From CAZYFH01 sp965249175 (lineage in GTDB: Bacteria; Acidobacteriota; Vicinamibacteria; Vicinamibacterales; UBA8438): a stretch of 64,000 nucleotides of DNA. Location: positions 5,208,001 through 5,272,000 of the forward strand of contig OZ252227.1 of assembly GCA_965249175.1 (NCBI GenBank), read 5' to 3'. Numbering within the stretch: position 1 is the stretch's first letter; each line of letters opens with the position of its first letter. The translations under genes and the position numbers were made by a program. The notes below the pieces were generated by a model, which did not search any database, was not told where the DNA came from, and worked only from the letters and a program-made list of their open reading frames with translations. This document shows, piece by piece, positions 18,314 to 27,031 of this stretch.

Positions 18314-19711
18314 TCAAAACCTCTGCAGCTCAACGAAGTTGGCGTCGGCCCGCGCCAGATCGTCGTGCACACGGACGAACGCGACCGCCTCGCCGGCGGA
18401 CACCGTGCCACGCGCGACGAGCTCCTGCTTGAGCGCGCCCGTCGCGAGGTGATCCGTCGAGACCACGATTGGCGCCACACCACGCACCAGGGTGAGCCGC
18501 CGGGCCACGGCCGTCTGGTCGGTGACCGCGTGAATCGGGATGTGGGGGCGCAGTGCCGCGAGCTGCCTTGCGGTCGCGCCACTCCGGGTGACGGCGACAA
18601 TGGCCGAGGCCTCGGCCGTCGCCGCCAGCCTCACGGCGGCCTCGCACAGCGCCCGGCCGTGTCGATGGCCGACCTCGCCTCCAACCGCGACGCTCGGCGG
18701 CGATCGCTCCGCGTCGCGGATCACCTCGTCTAGCGTCTGAACGGCCAGCGCCGGATACGACCCGACCGCCGTCTCACCCGACAGCATGATGGCATCGGCG
18801 CCGTCAGCAACCGCGTTGGCGGCGTCGCTCACCTCCGCGCGTGTGGGCCGCGGCGCGCGGCGCATGGTATCGAGCACCTCCGTGGCGACGATCACCGGCA
18901 CCGCCGCGGCCCGGGCGCGACGGGTAAGGTCTTTCTGCACGCGTGGCACCTGTGCGAGCGGGATTTCGAGGCCAAGGTCGCCCCGCGCCACCATGACGCC
19001 GTCAGCGGCATCGAGAATGTCGTCGAAGCGGTCGACCGCCTGCGGGCGCTCGATCTTCGCGACCAGCGCTACATCGGTGAAGCCGGCGCGATTGGCGACC
19101 TCGCGCGCGCGCCGGAGGTCGTCCCCGGTCTGCACGAAGCTCAGGCCCACGAAGTCGACACCGAGCGTGAGTCCATACTCGAGGTCGGCGACGTCCCGCT
19201 CCGTCAACGCCGAGAGCGGGAAGTCGACGCCCCGCGCGCTGATGCCCTTGTGCGCGCCGAGCGCGCCCCCGTGCTCGACGCGTGTCACGATCTCGGAGCC
19301 GTTACTCTCGACGACCCGAAGCGCGATCCGTCCGTCATCGAGCATGAGCTCGTCGCCGGGGCTGACCGCGTTGGCCAGGGGTGCGAACGTGGTCGAGACT
19401 CGGTCCGCGCTCCCGAGGAATTCCCCAGTGGCGATGCAGAGCGTGGCCCCGGTGGCGACATCGACGCTCGGACCGTCGGCCAGCGCGCCAATCCGGATTT
19501 TTGGGCCCGCGAGATCTTGCAGCACCGCCACGATGCGCCCGGCGCGCGCCGCCCGCGCGCGCACGCGATCCCACATCCGTCGATTCCCGTCGCGCGTTCC
19601 GTGCGAGAAGTTGATGCGGAACACGTCGACGCCGGCAGCCAGCAGGGCGTCGATCTCCGAATCGGCTTCGGTTGCGGGTCCGATGGTGGCGACGATCTTT
19701 GTGTGGCGCAT
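18314..19711 (-). CDS. pyk: Pyruvate kinase
   Basis: Cytoplasmic glycolytic enzyme, phosphoenolpyruvate + ADP to pyruvate + ATP. The 465-residue product begins RHTKIVATIGPATEADSEID and shows FRINFSHGT, LQDLAGPKIRIG, LSALTERDVADLEYGL and VARGDLGLEIPLAQVPRVQK, the last being the active-site region. PTRAEVSDAANAVADGADA and MLSGETAVGSYP follow. The full-length catalytic and C-terminal domains are present. It is convergent with the PQQ dehydrogenase, with six bases between the stop codons, and divergent from an amidase. The 77 bp upstream of its ATG hold the promoter region. Confidence 0.95.
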   Translation of the reverse strand: MRHTKIVATIGPATEADSEIDALLAAGVDVFRINFSHGTRDGNRRMWDRVRARAARAGRIVAVLQDLAGPKIRIGALADGPSVDVATGATLCIATGEFLGSADRVSTTFAPLANAVSPGDELMLDDGRIALRVVESNGSEIVTRVEHGGALGAHKGISARGVDFPLSALTERDVADLEYGLTLGVDFVGLSFVQTGDDLRRAREVANRAGFTDVALVAKIERPQAVDRFDDILDAADGVMVARGDLGLEIPLAQVPRVQKDLTRRARAAAVPVIVATEVLDTMRRAPRPTRAEVSDAANAVADGADAIMLSGETAVGSYPALAVQTLDEVIRDAERSPPSVAVGGEVGHRHGRALCEAAVRLAATAEASAIVAVTRSGATARQLAALRPHIPIHAVTDQTAVARRLTLVRGVAPIVVSTDHLATGALKQELVARGTVSAGEAVAFVRVHDDLARADANFVELQRF

Positions 19712-19788
19712 CTAGCAGCCCGCCTACACTCTACAATCGGCCCGGACGGGACCCAACTGCACCCCAACCACGGAGCCACCCGCTATCC

Positions 19789-21138
19789 ATGCCGTCCATC
19801 ACGGAGATCGCCGTCGCGCTTCGTCGCGGACACGTCACCGCCACCGTTCTCGTCGAGCGCTGCCTTGCTGCGATCGCGGATCGTGACCCCGCGCTGAACG
19901 CGTTCATCGCCGTGCTCGATGCCGAGGCGCGAGCCCAGGCCCGCGACGCGGATGCCGCCCTCGCCGCCGGGCCCGCGCCAAGCCCGCTCTGTGGCATCCC
20001 GCTGTCGGTCAAGGACATCGTCGATGTCCACGGTCACCCGACGACGGCCGCCTCTCGAGCGCGCGCCGGCCACCGAGCCACCGACGACGCGCCGGTCATT
20101 GCCCGTCTTCGCGCGGCCGGCGCGGTTTTCATCGGCAAATGCAACCTGCATGAGTTCGCCTTCGGCACGACCGGCGAGGACTCGGCGTTCGGACCCACCC
20201 GGAACCCGCACGCGGTGGACCGGATGCCAGGTGGGTCGAGCAGCGGATCCGCCGTGTCGGTCGCCACGGGCATGGCGCTCGCGTCGATTGGCTCGGACAC
20301 AGGTGGCTCAATCCGAATTCCGGCCGCCGCGTGCGGCGTCGTCGGCCTCAAACCGACATTTGGCGAGCTGGACTGCCGGGGCGTCGTGCCGCTGGCCGGC
20401 ACATTGGACCACGTCGGCCCGCTCACCCTGACCGTGGCCGACGCGTCGCTCGTATATCAGGCCATGCTTGGTGTCACCAACCCACCCACGGGCGACACGC
20501 CCCCGACCGTGCACGGCCCCGCCCCGGTGCGCCTCGGCGTTCCCCGCCGTTACTTCCTCGATGTCGTCGACCCAGTGATTGCTGAACGGTTCGATGCCGC
20601 GGTGGCTCGCTTGCGATCGGCCGGGTGCGCGATCACCGACGTCGATATCGCTCATGCGGCCGACACCGGTGAGGTCTACAGGCACACGCAACTGCGCGAG
20701 GCCTACGCGTATCACGCACCGATGCTCGAGACACGCGGTCACGACTACTCCCCCACCGTGCGAGCCCGCCTCGAGATGGGCCGCGACGTCTCCGTCAGCG
20801 ACTACGCGCGCGCCCAGGCCATACGGGTGGCGCTTCGCGCGGAGGTCGACGATGTCCTCGCCACGCAGGACGCGCTCCTGCTGCCCACACTGCCCATTAG
20901 ACCGCCACGGCTCGGGACGGAGCGCGTCACCGTGGGTCGGGTGAGCGATTCGGTCCGCGCGCTCACCCTGCGGCTGACCCAGCTGTTCGACCTGACCGGA
21001 CACCCGGCCATCTCCGTCCCGTGTGGGACCGACCAGGCGGGTCTTCCCGTGGGGGTGCAGCTGGTTGGTCAGCGCGACAGGACGCAGGCACTGCTGGACC
21101 TGGCGGCCGCGCACGAGTCGGTGATCCGCGGCGCGTGA
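19789..21138 (+). CDS. Amidase signature family hydrolase (cytoplasmic)
   Basis: Amidase-signature enzyme of 449 residues without a signal peptide, so likely cytoplasmic, unlike the other two amidases in the window. The catalytic triad is K75 (PLSVKDIVDV), S150/S151 (MPGGSSSGSAV) and S174 (DTGGSIRIPAAACG). It is close in length to GatA, but no gatB or gatC is near, so a role in tRNA amidation is unlikely. The substrate is unknown. ATG 19789 is the first start in frame that gives the usual N-terminal helix. A double hairpin repeat lies 27 bp after the stop. Confidence 0.85.
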   Translation: MPSITEIAVALRRGHVTATVLVERCLAAIADRDPALNAFIAVLDAEARAQARDADAALAAGPAPSPLCGIPLSVKDIVDVHGHPTTAASRARAGHRATDDAPVIARLRAAGAVFIGKCNLHEFAFGTTGEDSAFGPTRNPHAVDRMPGGSSSGSAVSVATGMALASIGSDTGGSIRIPAAACGVVGLKPTFGELDCRGVVPLAGTLDHVGPLTLTVADASLVYQAMLGVTNPPTGDTPPTVHGPAPVRLGVPRRYFLDVVDPVIAERFDAAVARLRSAGCAITDVDIAHAADTGEVYRHTQLREAYAYHAPMLETRGHDYSPTVRARLEMGRDVSVSDYARAQAIRVALRAEVDDVLATQDALLLPTLPIRPPRLGTERVTVGRVSDSVRALTLRLTQLFDLTGHPAISVPCGTDQAGLPVGVQLVGQRDRTQALLDLAAAHESVIRGA

Positions 21139-21164
21139 TACCGAGGTCACGCGGGTCGCCCATC

Positions 21165-21213
21165 GTAGGGGCGAGGCTTCAGCCTCGCCCGCAGGCCTAA
21201 AGGCCTGCGCTAC
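21165..21213. repeat. Two-hairpin palindromic repeat between convergent genes
   Basis: A 49-bp unit enclosed by GTAG and CTAC. Inside are two adjacent hairpins, GGGCGAGGC/GCCTCGCCC and GCAGGCC/GGCCTGC, giving a three-way junction. It lies between the amidase (+) and rhodanese (-) stops, overlapping the latter, and could act as a bidirectional terminator. Units of this style are widespread small intergenic repeats in GC-rich phyla. I see no second full copy here. Confidence 0.6.
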
Positions 21214-21656
21214 TCGTCCGCGCGGCCTTTGAGCTCCGCGTAGCTCGCACCCGACGGCGCGTCGGTCTCGACCGGGAGTCCGGCCTGTTCCCAGCCCTCC
21301 TGTTGCACCTGCCCGGTGGCCGGATCGCGCGCGCCGCCAAACCCTCCGGCGACATTCGTCACATCGGTGTAGCCGACCGACGCCAACAACTGGGTGGCCT
21401 GGGCCGACCGCCCGCCCATCTGACACCCCAGCAGCAACTTGGCGTCGACCGCATACGTCGCCTGCATGACCGTCAGGAATTCGGGGTTCGGCTGCATCCG
21501 GCCACTGGCGGAGTCGAAGTGCAGCAGGGGCACGTTCTGCGCTCCGGCCGGATGCCCTTTGTCATATTCGGGAACTGACCGCACGTCCACGTAGGTATGG
21601 CCGTCACCGGTCTGGAGCGCGTATGCCTGCTTCACGTCAACGTGTTTCACGCTCAT
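21210..21656 (-). CDS. Rhodanese-like domain protein
   Basis: Single-domain sulfurtransferase-type protein of about 148 residues. YVDVRSVPEYDKGHPAGAQN is the CH2A-like motif of rhodaneses. LLLGCQMGGRSAQATQLLAS supplies the active-site cysteine at the start of the catalytic loop. Such proteins carry persulfide sulfur to thiols. ATG 21656 is chosen; a start at 21680 is also possible, and GGAGGAG lies between them. The stop codon falls inside the palindromic repeat at 21165-21213. The repeat copy at 21683-21740 lies upstream, between this gene and the divergent hydrolase. Confidence 0.82.
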   Translation of the reverse strand: MSVKHVDVKQAYALQTGDGHTYVDVRSVPEYDKGHPAGAQNVPLLHFDSASGRMQPNPEFLTVMQATYAVDAKLLLGCQMGGRSAQATQLLASVGYTDVTNVAGGFGGARDPATGQVQQEGWEQAGLPVETDAPSGASYAELKGRADE

Positions 21657-21682
21657 CGGTCTTCGGTCTCCTCCAGGCATAC

Positions 21683-21740
21683 TAGTGTCCTGTGACCGTG
21701 ATTCGCAACATATGCAGCGAATCACGATGACAGGACACTA
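21683..21740. repeat. Short copy (A) of a palindromic repeat family
   Basis: Inverted arms of 23 bp, AGTGTCCTGTGACCGTGATT and CGC against GCGAATCACG and ATGACAGGACACT, enclose a 10-bp loop (AACATATGCA). The arms have two mismatches and are bordered by TA on both sides. They match the ends of the 162-bp copy at 24453, but the internal core is absent. It lies in the divergent promoter region of the rhodanese and hydrolase genes. Confidence 0.8.
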
Positions 21741-21758
21741 TCATTACCGGTCGGTACC

Positions 21759-22772
21759 GTGATCGCTCGCCTTTTTCACGCGTGGGAACGACGCCTCGTC
21801 GCCGTGACGACCGATCGCGTCGTGCGTCCGTTCGACTGGGGGCTCGACTGGATCGGGTCGAACGGTAGCGGCGCGACCTCACCCGCAGAGGTGCTGCGGC
21901 GCTGGACGCGGGAGGTGATGACGGATACCGACCGGTTCTTCGCCGCGCCGCCGACCACGAAGTACCGGCTCGACGACGACTGCCTGCGTTTTCCGAGCGC
22001 GTACGAGACCCCGCACAGCGCAAACAACACGGTCTACGCGCGCTATGTGCCGAGCGCCGGGGGCCATCGGCCGACGCGACGCGCGGTCGTGGTCCTCCCC
22101 CACTGGAACGCGGACGCAGACAGCCATATGGCGCTGTGCCGGATGCTGGCCCGAAACGGGATCAGCGCGCTGCGTCTCAGTCTGCCGTATCACGACTGGC
22201 GGATGCCGCCGGAGCTCCACCGCGCCGACTACATCGTGAGCGCCAACGTCGGACGGACCATCCAGGTCTGCCGTCAGGCCGTAGTGGATGCGCGTCGCGC
22301 CATCGACTGGTTGCAGACGCGCGGATACGAGCGGATCGGCGTGCTGGGGACAAGCCTCGGCTCGTGCCTGTCGATGCTCACCGCAGCCCACGACACGCGT
22401 GTGTCGGCCGCTGCGCTCAATCACATCTCTCCGTTCTTTGCCGACGTCGTCTGGGAGGGCCTGTCCACCGCTCACGTGCGGGCGGGCCTCGACCGATCGA
22501 TCGACCTGCCGCTGCTCCGCGAGCTGTGGCGTCCAATCAGCCCGGCACCCTATGTCGATCGTCTCACGTCGACACGCGTGCTGCTCGTCTACGCGCGATA
22601 CGATCTCTCGTTCCCGGTGAGGCTCTCGCGCGCGCTGGTTGACGATTTCAGAACACGCGGCATTGCCCCCGAGGTGTTCGTGCTGCCGTGTGGCCACTAC
22701 AGCACCGGCATCGCGCCATTCAGCTGGGTGGCGGGGTTCGCGCTCGTGCGGTTTCTCAGGAAGAGCGTGTGA
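21759..22772 (+). CDS. Alpha/beta hydrolase
   Basis: A 337-residue alpha/beta-hydrolase-fold protein. The nucleophile elbow is GVLGTSLGSCLSML and an oxyanion-side segment is VVVLPHWNADADSHMALCRM. The final histidine is probably in LPCGHYSTGIAPFSW, with a candidate acid in LLVYARYDLSFPV. No signal peptide or lipase lid is obvious. The start is GTG 21759, only 18 bp after repeat copy A. Esterase or amidase activity is likely, but the substrate is unknown. A short membrane-protein gene is convergent, with 6 bp between the ends. Confidence 0.72.
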   Translation: MIARLFHAWERRLVAVTTDRVVRPFDWGLDWIGSNGSGATSPAEVLRRWTREVMTDTDRFFAAPPTTKYRLDDDCLRFPSAYETPHSANNTVYARYVPSAGGHRPTRRAVVVLPHWNADADSHMALCRMLARNGISALRLSLPYHDWRMPPELHRADYIVSANVGRTIQVCRQAVVDARRAIDWLQTRGYERIGVLGTSLGSCLSMLTAAHDTRVSAAALNHISPFFADVVWEGLSTAHVRAGLDRSIDLPLLRELWRPISPAPYVDRLTSTRVLLVYARYDLSFPVRLSRALVDDFRTRGIAPEVFVLPCGHYSTGIAPFSWVAGFALVRFLRKSV

Positions 22773-22778
22773 GGTCGC

Positions 22779-22982
22779 CTACAAGAACCGCAGCAGACCT
22801 CTGAGCGCCTCGTACAAGAGCCCGGCAAGCTCCCGCACCACGGGCGTGATGTCCTGCTCGCTCACCGCATCGGCAACCGTCACCGGTTCCGTGAAGAGCA
22901 GCCAGACGGTGGCCACGGCGAGCGTGGCCGCCAGCAGGCCCGCAATGCCGACGAGGCTCATCCCGTATCTGAACAAGGACAT
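22779..22982 (-). CDS. Small single-span membrane protein, unknown function
   Basis: A 67-residue product with one strong transmembrane segment at about residues 9-30 (LVGIAGLLAATLAVATVWLL) and an amphipathic C-terminal helix (VVRELAGLLYEALRGLLRFL). I do not recognise a family. There is no clear ribosome site. Its codon use fits its neighbours and both flanks are otherwise empty, which favours a real gene over chance. It lies downstream of and convergent to the hydrolase. Confidence 0.55.
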   Translation of the reverse strand: MSLFRYGMSLVGIAGLLAATLAVATVWLLFTEPVTVADAVSEQDITPVVRELAGLLYEALRGLLRFL

Positions 22983-23092
22983 GGCGGAGGGGCTAGTCTT
23001 GAACGACGGCGACCGCGAGGTCTGCGCCTTATTCGTTCAGACGAATGTGGCTGTGCGTCGGTTCGCCCAAACCGACGTCGACTCTGAGTGTA

Positions 23093-24448
23093 TCAGCGCT
23101 CGACCGGCGCGCCGAAGCCGAGGCCGCCAAGCGATGGCCGCACTTCGTCCGGAGCGCCGACCACCACCGCGACGAGTCGGTCGGGGTGCAGGTGGCGCGA
23201 CGCCGCGTCGGCGACCGTGTCGACATCGACCGACGCGACACGTCGCGCGAAGTCGTTGTACTCGTCGTGAGGTAGGTCGAATAGCGCCAGGCGGGCGGCG
23301 GCGCGGGTCAGCTGGCCGGCTGTCTCGAAGTTGCGAGCGAAGCCGCTGGTCAGCGCCGCGCGCGCACCGTCGAGCTCATCTGCCGTGACCGGCCTGGTGC
23401 TGCGGATCGCGGCGATCTCCCCGACCGCCTGCTCGATGGCGTCCGTCGTGACGGCTGTCTGGACCGCAGCCTGCAGGGTGAACGGCCCGCGGCCACGCCG
23501 GCAATCGAATGCGGTGTGGGCGCCGTAGGTGTATCCCTTGTCTTCGCGCAGGTTCAAGTTGATCCGACTGACGAACTGTCCACCAAGCACCATGTTCAGG
23601 ACCAACAGCGCGTGATAGCTGGGCGAGCTGCGCGCGGCACCGAGGTGCCCGAGTCGGATCTCCGATTGCGCCGCGCCGGCGCGAGGAACGAACACCATCC
23701 GATGTGGCGGCGATGGTGGCGCCGACGGCGTCGTCGCTGCGACGGCGTCCTGCCCGGCAGATCCGGCGATCGTGCCGAGCTGGTCCTCCGCGACCTCCCG
23801 GAGACGAGCCGAGTCGGCCCCGGACGCAATCACCGTCCACCCTCGCGCGTCGTAGTGGCGCGCGTGGTACGCCCTCACGTCGTCGAGGCTGATGACCCGC
23901 AGCGACGCTTCGGTGCCGATCGAGAGATGCCCGTACGGATGAGACCCGTAGATGGCATGAAGATAGGCACGGTCCGCGACGACCGCCGGCACCTGCTTCA
24001 CCTGGGCGAGACGGCTGAGCCGCAGGCGCCGGACGCGCTCGACCTCCGATGGGTCGAAGCGCGGACGAGCCGCGATCTCGACGAGCAGCGCGAGCGCCTC
24101 GCGCGCATGGCGCGCAAGGGCGGTCACGGACACCACGGTGGCGTCGCTCGTCACGTCGGTGCCCAGGCCGCCACCGATGCGAGCGAGCGCCGCGTGGAGC
24201 TCGATACCCGTGCGGTCGCCGCTGCCGTCGTCGAGCAGATCGCCGGTGAGCGCCGCCAACCCCGGGCGGTCCGGAGGGTCGGCTGCCGATCCGCTGCGGA
24301 GCAGCAACAGCCACGTCACGAGCTCCGTCTGTCTGTGATCGATCGTCCAGAGCCGAACACCATTCGGCAGCGTGCCCCGCTCGACGTCGGGGAAGCGAAA
24401 CGCCGCCGCGGCGCCGACAGCCGGGAGCCGGGAGCGGTCCACACCCAT
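23093..24448 (-). CDS. M16 family peptidase-like protein, non-catalytic partner
   Basis: Second member of an M16 (pitrilysin/insulinase) pair, 451 residues. The zinc motif HxxEH expected near residue 65 is replaced: GLAALTGDLLDDGSG stands where the partner has GLAHLFEHLMFEGS. The protein is therefore predicted inactive by itself. The C-terminal substrate-binding signature LREDKGYTYGAHTAFDCRRG is kept, as in the inactive chains of bacterial M16B heterodimers. The two chains usually form one chamber. Its ATG lies 5 bp from the repeat copy B. The only Shine-Dalgarno-like sequence (AGGA) is inside the repeat arm. Confidence 0.85.
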   Translation of the reverse strand: MGVDRSRLPAVGAAAAFRFPDVERGTLPNGVRLWTIDHRQTELVTWLLLLRSGSAADPPDRPGLAALTGDLLDDGSGDRTGIELHAALARIGGGLGTDVTSDATVVSVTALARHAREALALLVEIAARPRFDPSEVERVRRLRLSRLAQVKQVPAVVADRAYLHAIYGSHPYGHLSIGTEASLRVISLDDVRAYHARHYDARGWTVIASGADSARLREVAEDQLGTIAGSAGQDAVAATTPSAPPSPPHRMVFVPRAGAAQSEIRLGHLGAARSSPSYHALLVLNMVLGGQFVSRINLNLREDKGYTYGAHTAFDCRRGRGPFTLQAAVQTAVTTDAIEQAVGEIAAIRSTRPVTADELDGARAALTSGFARNFETAGQLTRAAARLALFDLPHDEYNDFARRVASVDVDTVADAASRHLHPDRLVAVVVGAPDEVRPSLGGLGFGAPVER

Positions 24449-24452
24449 CAGC

Positions 24453-24616
24453 TAGTGTCCTGTAACCGTGATTCGCTGCATAAGTCCTGGCGCGCGGCGC
24501 CCGGCTGGCAAGGCGCGACGAGGGAGCATAGTGGGCCTATGTGACCGAGGAGCACCGCCGCCAGGCGGGATGCCCCGCCCGGGAATGATGTGGCGAATCA
24601 CGGTTACAGGACACTA
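24453..24616. repeat. 162-bp palindromic repeat, copy B, between the M16 genes
   Basis: An element with perfect 23-bp inverted ends (AGTGTCCTGTAACCGTGATT plus CGC) and TA on each side. It fills almost the whole gap between the two M16 genes. The core (about 24498-24590) is nearly identical to copy C at 50406, including GGCAAGGCGCGACGAGGGAG. An inner stem reads CATAG-TGGGC-CTATG here and CATAC-AGGCC-GTATG in copy C. The stop codon of the upstream gene (TAA, 24606-24604) lies inside its arm. Confidence 0.88.
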
Positions 24617-25926
24617 GTGGTCACCGGTGTCGAGCCGGGAAGCGCCGCGGCGCTCGATCCGATTGGCACGACACTCAGCGCGACGCGCGGGGAGGACGCG
24701 AGATGCGTGGCGGCCGCCGCACGCACGCTGGCGATCCCGGCCCGCGTATACCGCTCGAGGTCGGCGGCGAAGTAGTCAGGTGTGCCGACGTAGACGTTGT
24801 AGGCGTTCAGCTGGTCGGCCTTGCCGCCGAAGCCGCCGACCGACTGCCGGCGATGGGCGAAACCACTCTCGACACGGGCGCCCGCGCGCACCAGCTCATC
24901 CTCACTCGGACCGTCAACGGCAAGGCGGTCGAGCTCGTCGGCAACCACCGACTCGATGTCGGTGAGCGTGGCGCCCGGCGCCGCGGTCGCCGCGATCGTG
25001 AATAGCCCCGCGATCTCTCGGGACTCCTGCCCTGCGGCGACATCGGTCGCCAGTTCTCGGTCGTGCAGCAGCGCTCGGTGCAGCCGCGACGATTTGCCGC
25101 CGGCCAAGACGTCACTCAGGAGATCGAGATCCGCATCTCCAGAGCCGAAGAGCGGCGGCGTCGGCCACGCCAGATAGATGCGGGGCAGCTCGACACGATC
25201 CTCGAGACACAACGACGTCGGCGACGACATCGCGGGCCGGGCCGGCGGCGCGACGGCCACCGGCGCGGGGCCTGGCGGGATCTCCTCGAAACACTGCCCG
25301 GCCAGTGCGAACGCCTCGTCCGCATCGATGTCGCCGGCGATGGCCAGCGACGCCGTGCCGGGGTGGTAGTGCGCCGAGAAGAATGCCCGCACGTCCTCGA
25401 GCGTCGCAGCCTCGAGATCGGCGGGGGCGCCGATGGTCGGCCAGTGATAGGGGTGCGACGGCGAGTACACCGCGGCAAGCAGCGCCATCGACGCGAAGCC
25501 ATACGGCCGGTTCTCGTAGTTCTGACGGCGTTCGTTGAGCACCACGTTGCGCTGGGTCACGAACTTGGCTTCGGTCAAGGCCGGCAGGAGATATCCCATC
25601 CGGTCGGACTCGAGCCACAGCGCACGCTCGACCGCCCCGCGCGGGACCACTTCCCAGTAATTCGTGCGATCGGCGTTGGTCGACCCGTTGAGCGCGCCGC
25701 CGACTTCCTGCAGGGGTCGGAAGTACCCTGAATTGTGGTGCGCGGATCCCTCGAACATCAAATGCTCGAACAGGTGGGCGAGACCGGTCCGTCCCGGTTG
25801 CTCATTCTTCGAGCCGACGTGATACCAGACGCTGATCGCGACGATCGGGCACCCGTGGTCCTCGTGCACGATCACGTCGAGCCCGTTGGCCAGCCGGCGC
25901 GTCACATATGGGATCTCGACGGTCAC
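24604..25926 (-). CDS. M16 family zinc peptidase, catalytic chain
   Basis: Zinc metallopeptidase of the M16 family, 440 residues. The inverted zinc motif is HLFEH (GLAHLFEHLMFEGSAHHNSG), with the distal glutamate in NVVLNERRQNYENRPYG. GTG 25926 is the start because it overlaps the stop of yjbQ (GTGA). No signal peptide follows from this start. It is paired with the inactive chain downstream. The last six codons before the stop (VTTSVL) are largely made of the repeat arm, so the original C-terminus may have been altered by the repeat. Confidence 0.88.
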   Translation of the reverse strand: MTVEIPYVTRRLANGLDVIVHEDHGCPIVAISVWYHVGSKNEQPGRTGLAHLFEHLMFEGSAHHNSGYFRPLQEVGGALNGSTNADRTNYWEVVPRGAVERALWLESDRMGYLLPALTEAKFVTQRNVVLNERRQNYENRPYGFASMALLAAVYSPSHPYHWPTIGAPADLEAATLEDVRAFFSAHYHPGTASLAIAGDIDADEAFALAGQCFEEIPPGPAPVAVAPPARPAMSSPTSLCLEDRVELPRIYLAWPTPPLFGSGDADLDLLSDVLAGGKSSRLHRALLHDRELATDVAAGQESREIAGLFTIAATAAPGATLTDIESVVADELDRLAVDGPSEDELVRAGARVESGFAHRRQSVGGFGGKADQLNAYNVYVGTPDYFAADLERYTRAGIASVRAAAATHLASSPRVALSVVPIGSSAAALPGSTPVTTSVL

Positions 25927-26351
25927 CGCGACGCCCCGTCGCCAACCATCTGGACCACGACACGACGGCGACGCGGCCGCGTGTCGAACTCCGCCAGCAC
26001 GATCTGCTGCCACGACCCGAGGTGCACCTGTCCGTCGCTGAAGGGGAGCGTGAGTGATGGCCCGAGCATCGCGGCGCGCACATGACTCGACCCGTTGTCA
26101 TCGCCCCAGCGCTCGTGATGCGCATAGGGACCATGACGGGGCGCGACGCGCTCGAGGGCCGTCCCGAGATCGGCCGCCGCACCGGGCTCGAACTCGATGG
26201 TCGTCACGCTCGCCGTCGACCCGATCACCGCGACCGTGACCACGCCGTCCGACACACCGGAGCGGGCGACCGCATCGCTGACCTTTGTCGAAATGTCGCG
26301 CACGTCACCCTGACCGGTCGTCTCGATATCACAGGTGGCGGTCGCGACCAT
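25923..26351 (-). CDS. yjbQ: YjbQ/UPF0047 family protein
   Basis: A 142-residue protein of the YjbQ (UPF0047) family, for which secondary thiamine-phosphate synthase activity has been reported. The family core is evident: VTTIEFEPGAAADLGTALER, GDDNGSSHVRAAMLGPSLTL, GQVHLGSWQQIVLAEFD and PRRRRVVVQMVG. The histidine and aspartate residues of these motifs line the proposed active site. It is the first gene of a probable three-gene operon with the M16 pair, overlapping the catalytic M16 gene by 4 bp. The link between the functions is not obvious. Confidence 0.88.
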   Translation of the reverse strand: MVATATCDIETTGQGDVRDISTKVSDAVARSGVSDGVVTVAVIGSTASVTTIEFEPGAAADLGTALERVAPRHGPYAHHERWGDDNGSSHVRAAMLGPSLTLPFSDGQVHLGSWQQIVLAEFDTRPRRRRVVVQMVGDGASR

Positions 26352-26440
26352 TGGGACCGTGATTGTAGCGGAGCGGCCCCACCCGGTGACCGCTATTGAT
26401 TCACCTGAGACAGGCCACTAAGATCTGGGTGCTAGTGGAC

Positions 26441-27004
26441 ATGACCACGCGTATGGTACGCCGCGCCTCCCAGGCTTCGCTCTTCGTCGTCATCGGCTGT
26501 GCGATCGGGGTGATGGTCGCGCCGGTCGGTGCCCGGCAGGGCACCCTCCTGTTCGACCCCCCGCAAGGCTGGATTGCGGAGGATGCCCCCTCACCGATGC
26601 GTGTGGCGCAGTTCACGCTGCCAAAGGCCGACGGCGACGCTGAGGACGCCGAGTTAGTGGTGTTCTACTTCGGCGGGGGCGGCGGCACGGTCGAGGCCAA
26701 CCTCGAACGTTGGACGAACCAGATGCTCCAGCCGGACGGCCGGGCGTCCGCCGACGTCGCCACGACAACGAGCTTCCTCGTCGACGAGCTCCCCGTCACG
26801 ATGCTCGATGTGCCGGGCACGTTCTCCGCCGAGGTGCGGCCCGGCTCGGGGATGCGGTACCACAAGCCCGGGTTCCGAATGACGGCAGCTGTCGTCGAGA
26901 CGCCTGCCGGTCCCTACTTCTTCAAGCTCACCGGACCCCATCGCACCGTCGAGCGCTGGACCGACCCCTTCGCGGCCCTGCTCGGGTCCGTGCGGTTCGA
27001 GTAG
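26441..27004 (+). CDS. Secreted protein of unknown function
   Basis: A 187-residue product with a signal peptide (ASLFVVIGCAIGVMVAPVGA) and a single compact domain after it. The domain contains FDPPQGWIAEDAPSPMRVAQ, then LVVFYFGGGGGTVEANLERW and a C-terminal PYFFKLTGPHRTVERW. I have seen this arrangement only in uncharacterised proteins. The aromatic ends of the strands suggest a beta-sandwich binding domain. ATG 26441 is used; 26453 is equally possible and neither has a good ribosome site. It is convergent with the downstream amidase. Confidence 0.65.
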   Translation: MTTRMVRRASQASLFVVIGCAIGVMVAPVGARQGTLLFDPPQGWIAEDAPSPMRVAQFTLPKADGDAEDAELVVFYFGGGGGTVEANLERWTNQMLQPDGRASADVATTTSFLVDELPVTMLDVPGTFSAEVRPGSGMRYHKPGFRMTAAVVETPAGPYFFKLTGPHRTVERWTDPFAALLGSVRFE

Positions 27005-27031
27005 GCACTGGCGCCTTGATGAGATGGCTTG

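Noticed and set aside
19789..21138. GatA subunit of tRNA amidotransferase
   Set aside because: The size fits, but gatB and gatC are absent and several amidases of general type occur in the window.
24453..24616. Integron attC site or CRISPR-like unit
   Set aside because: There are no attC core sites, no integrase and no regularly spaced array. The copies are far apart and bordered by TA.
26396..26421. A possible degenerate end of the palindromic repeat (GATTCACCTGAGACAGGCCA and CTA)
   Set aside because: It resembles the 3' arm of copy B at several positions but has no opposite arm or core, so chance cannot be excluded.
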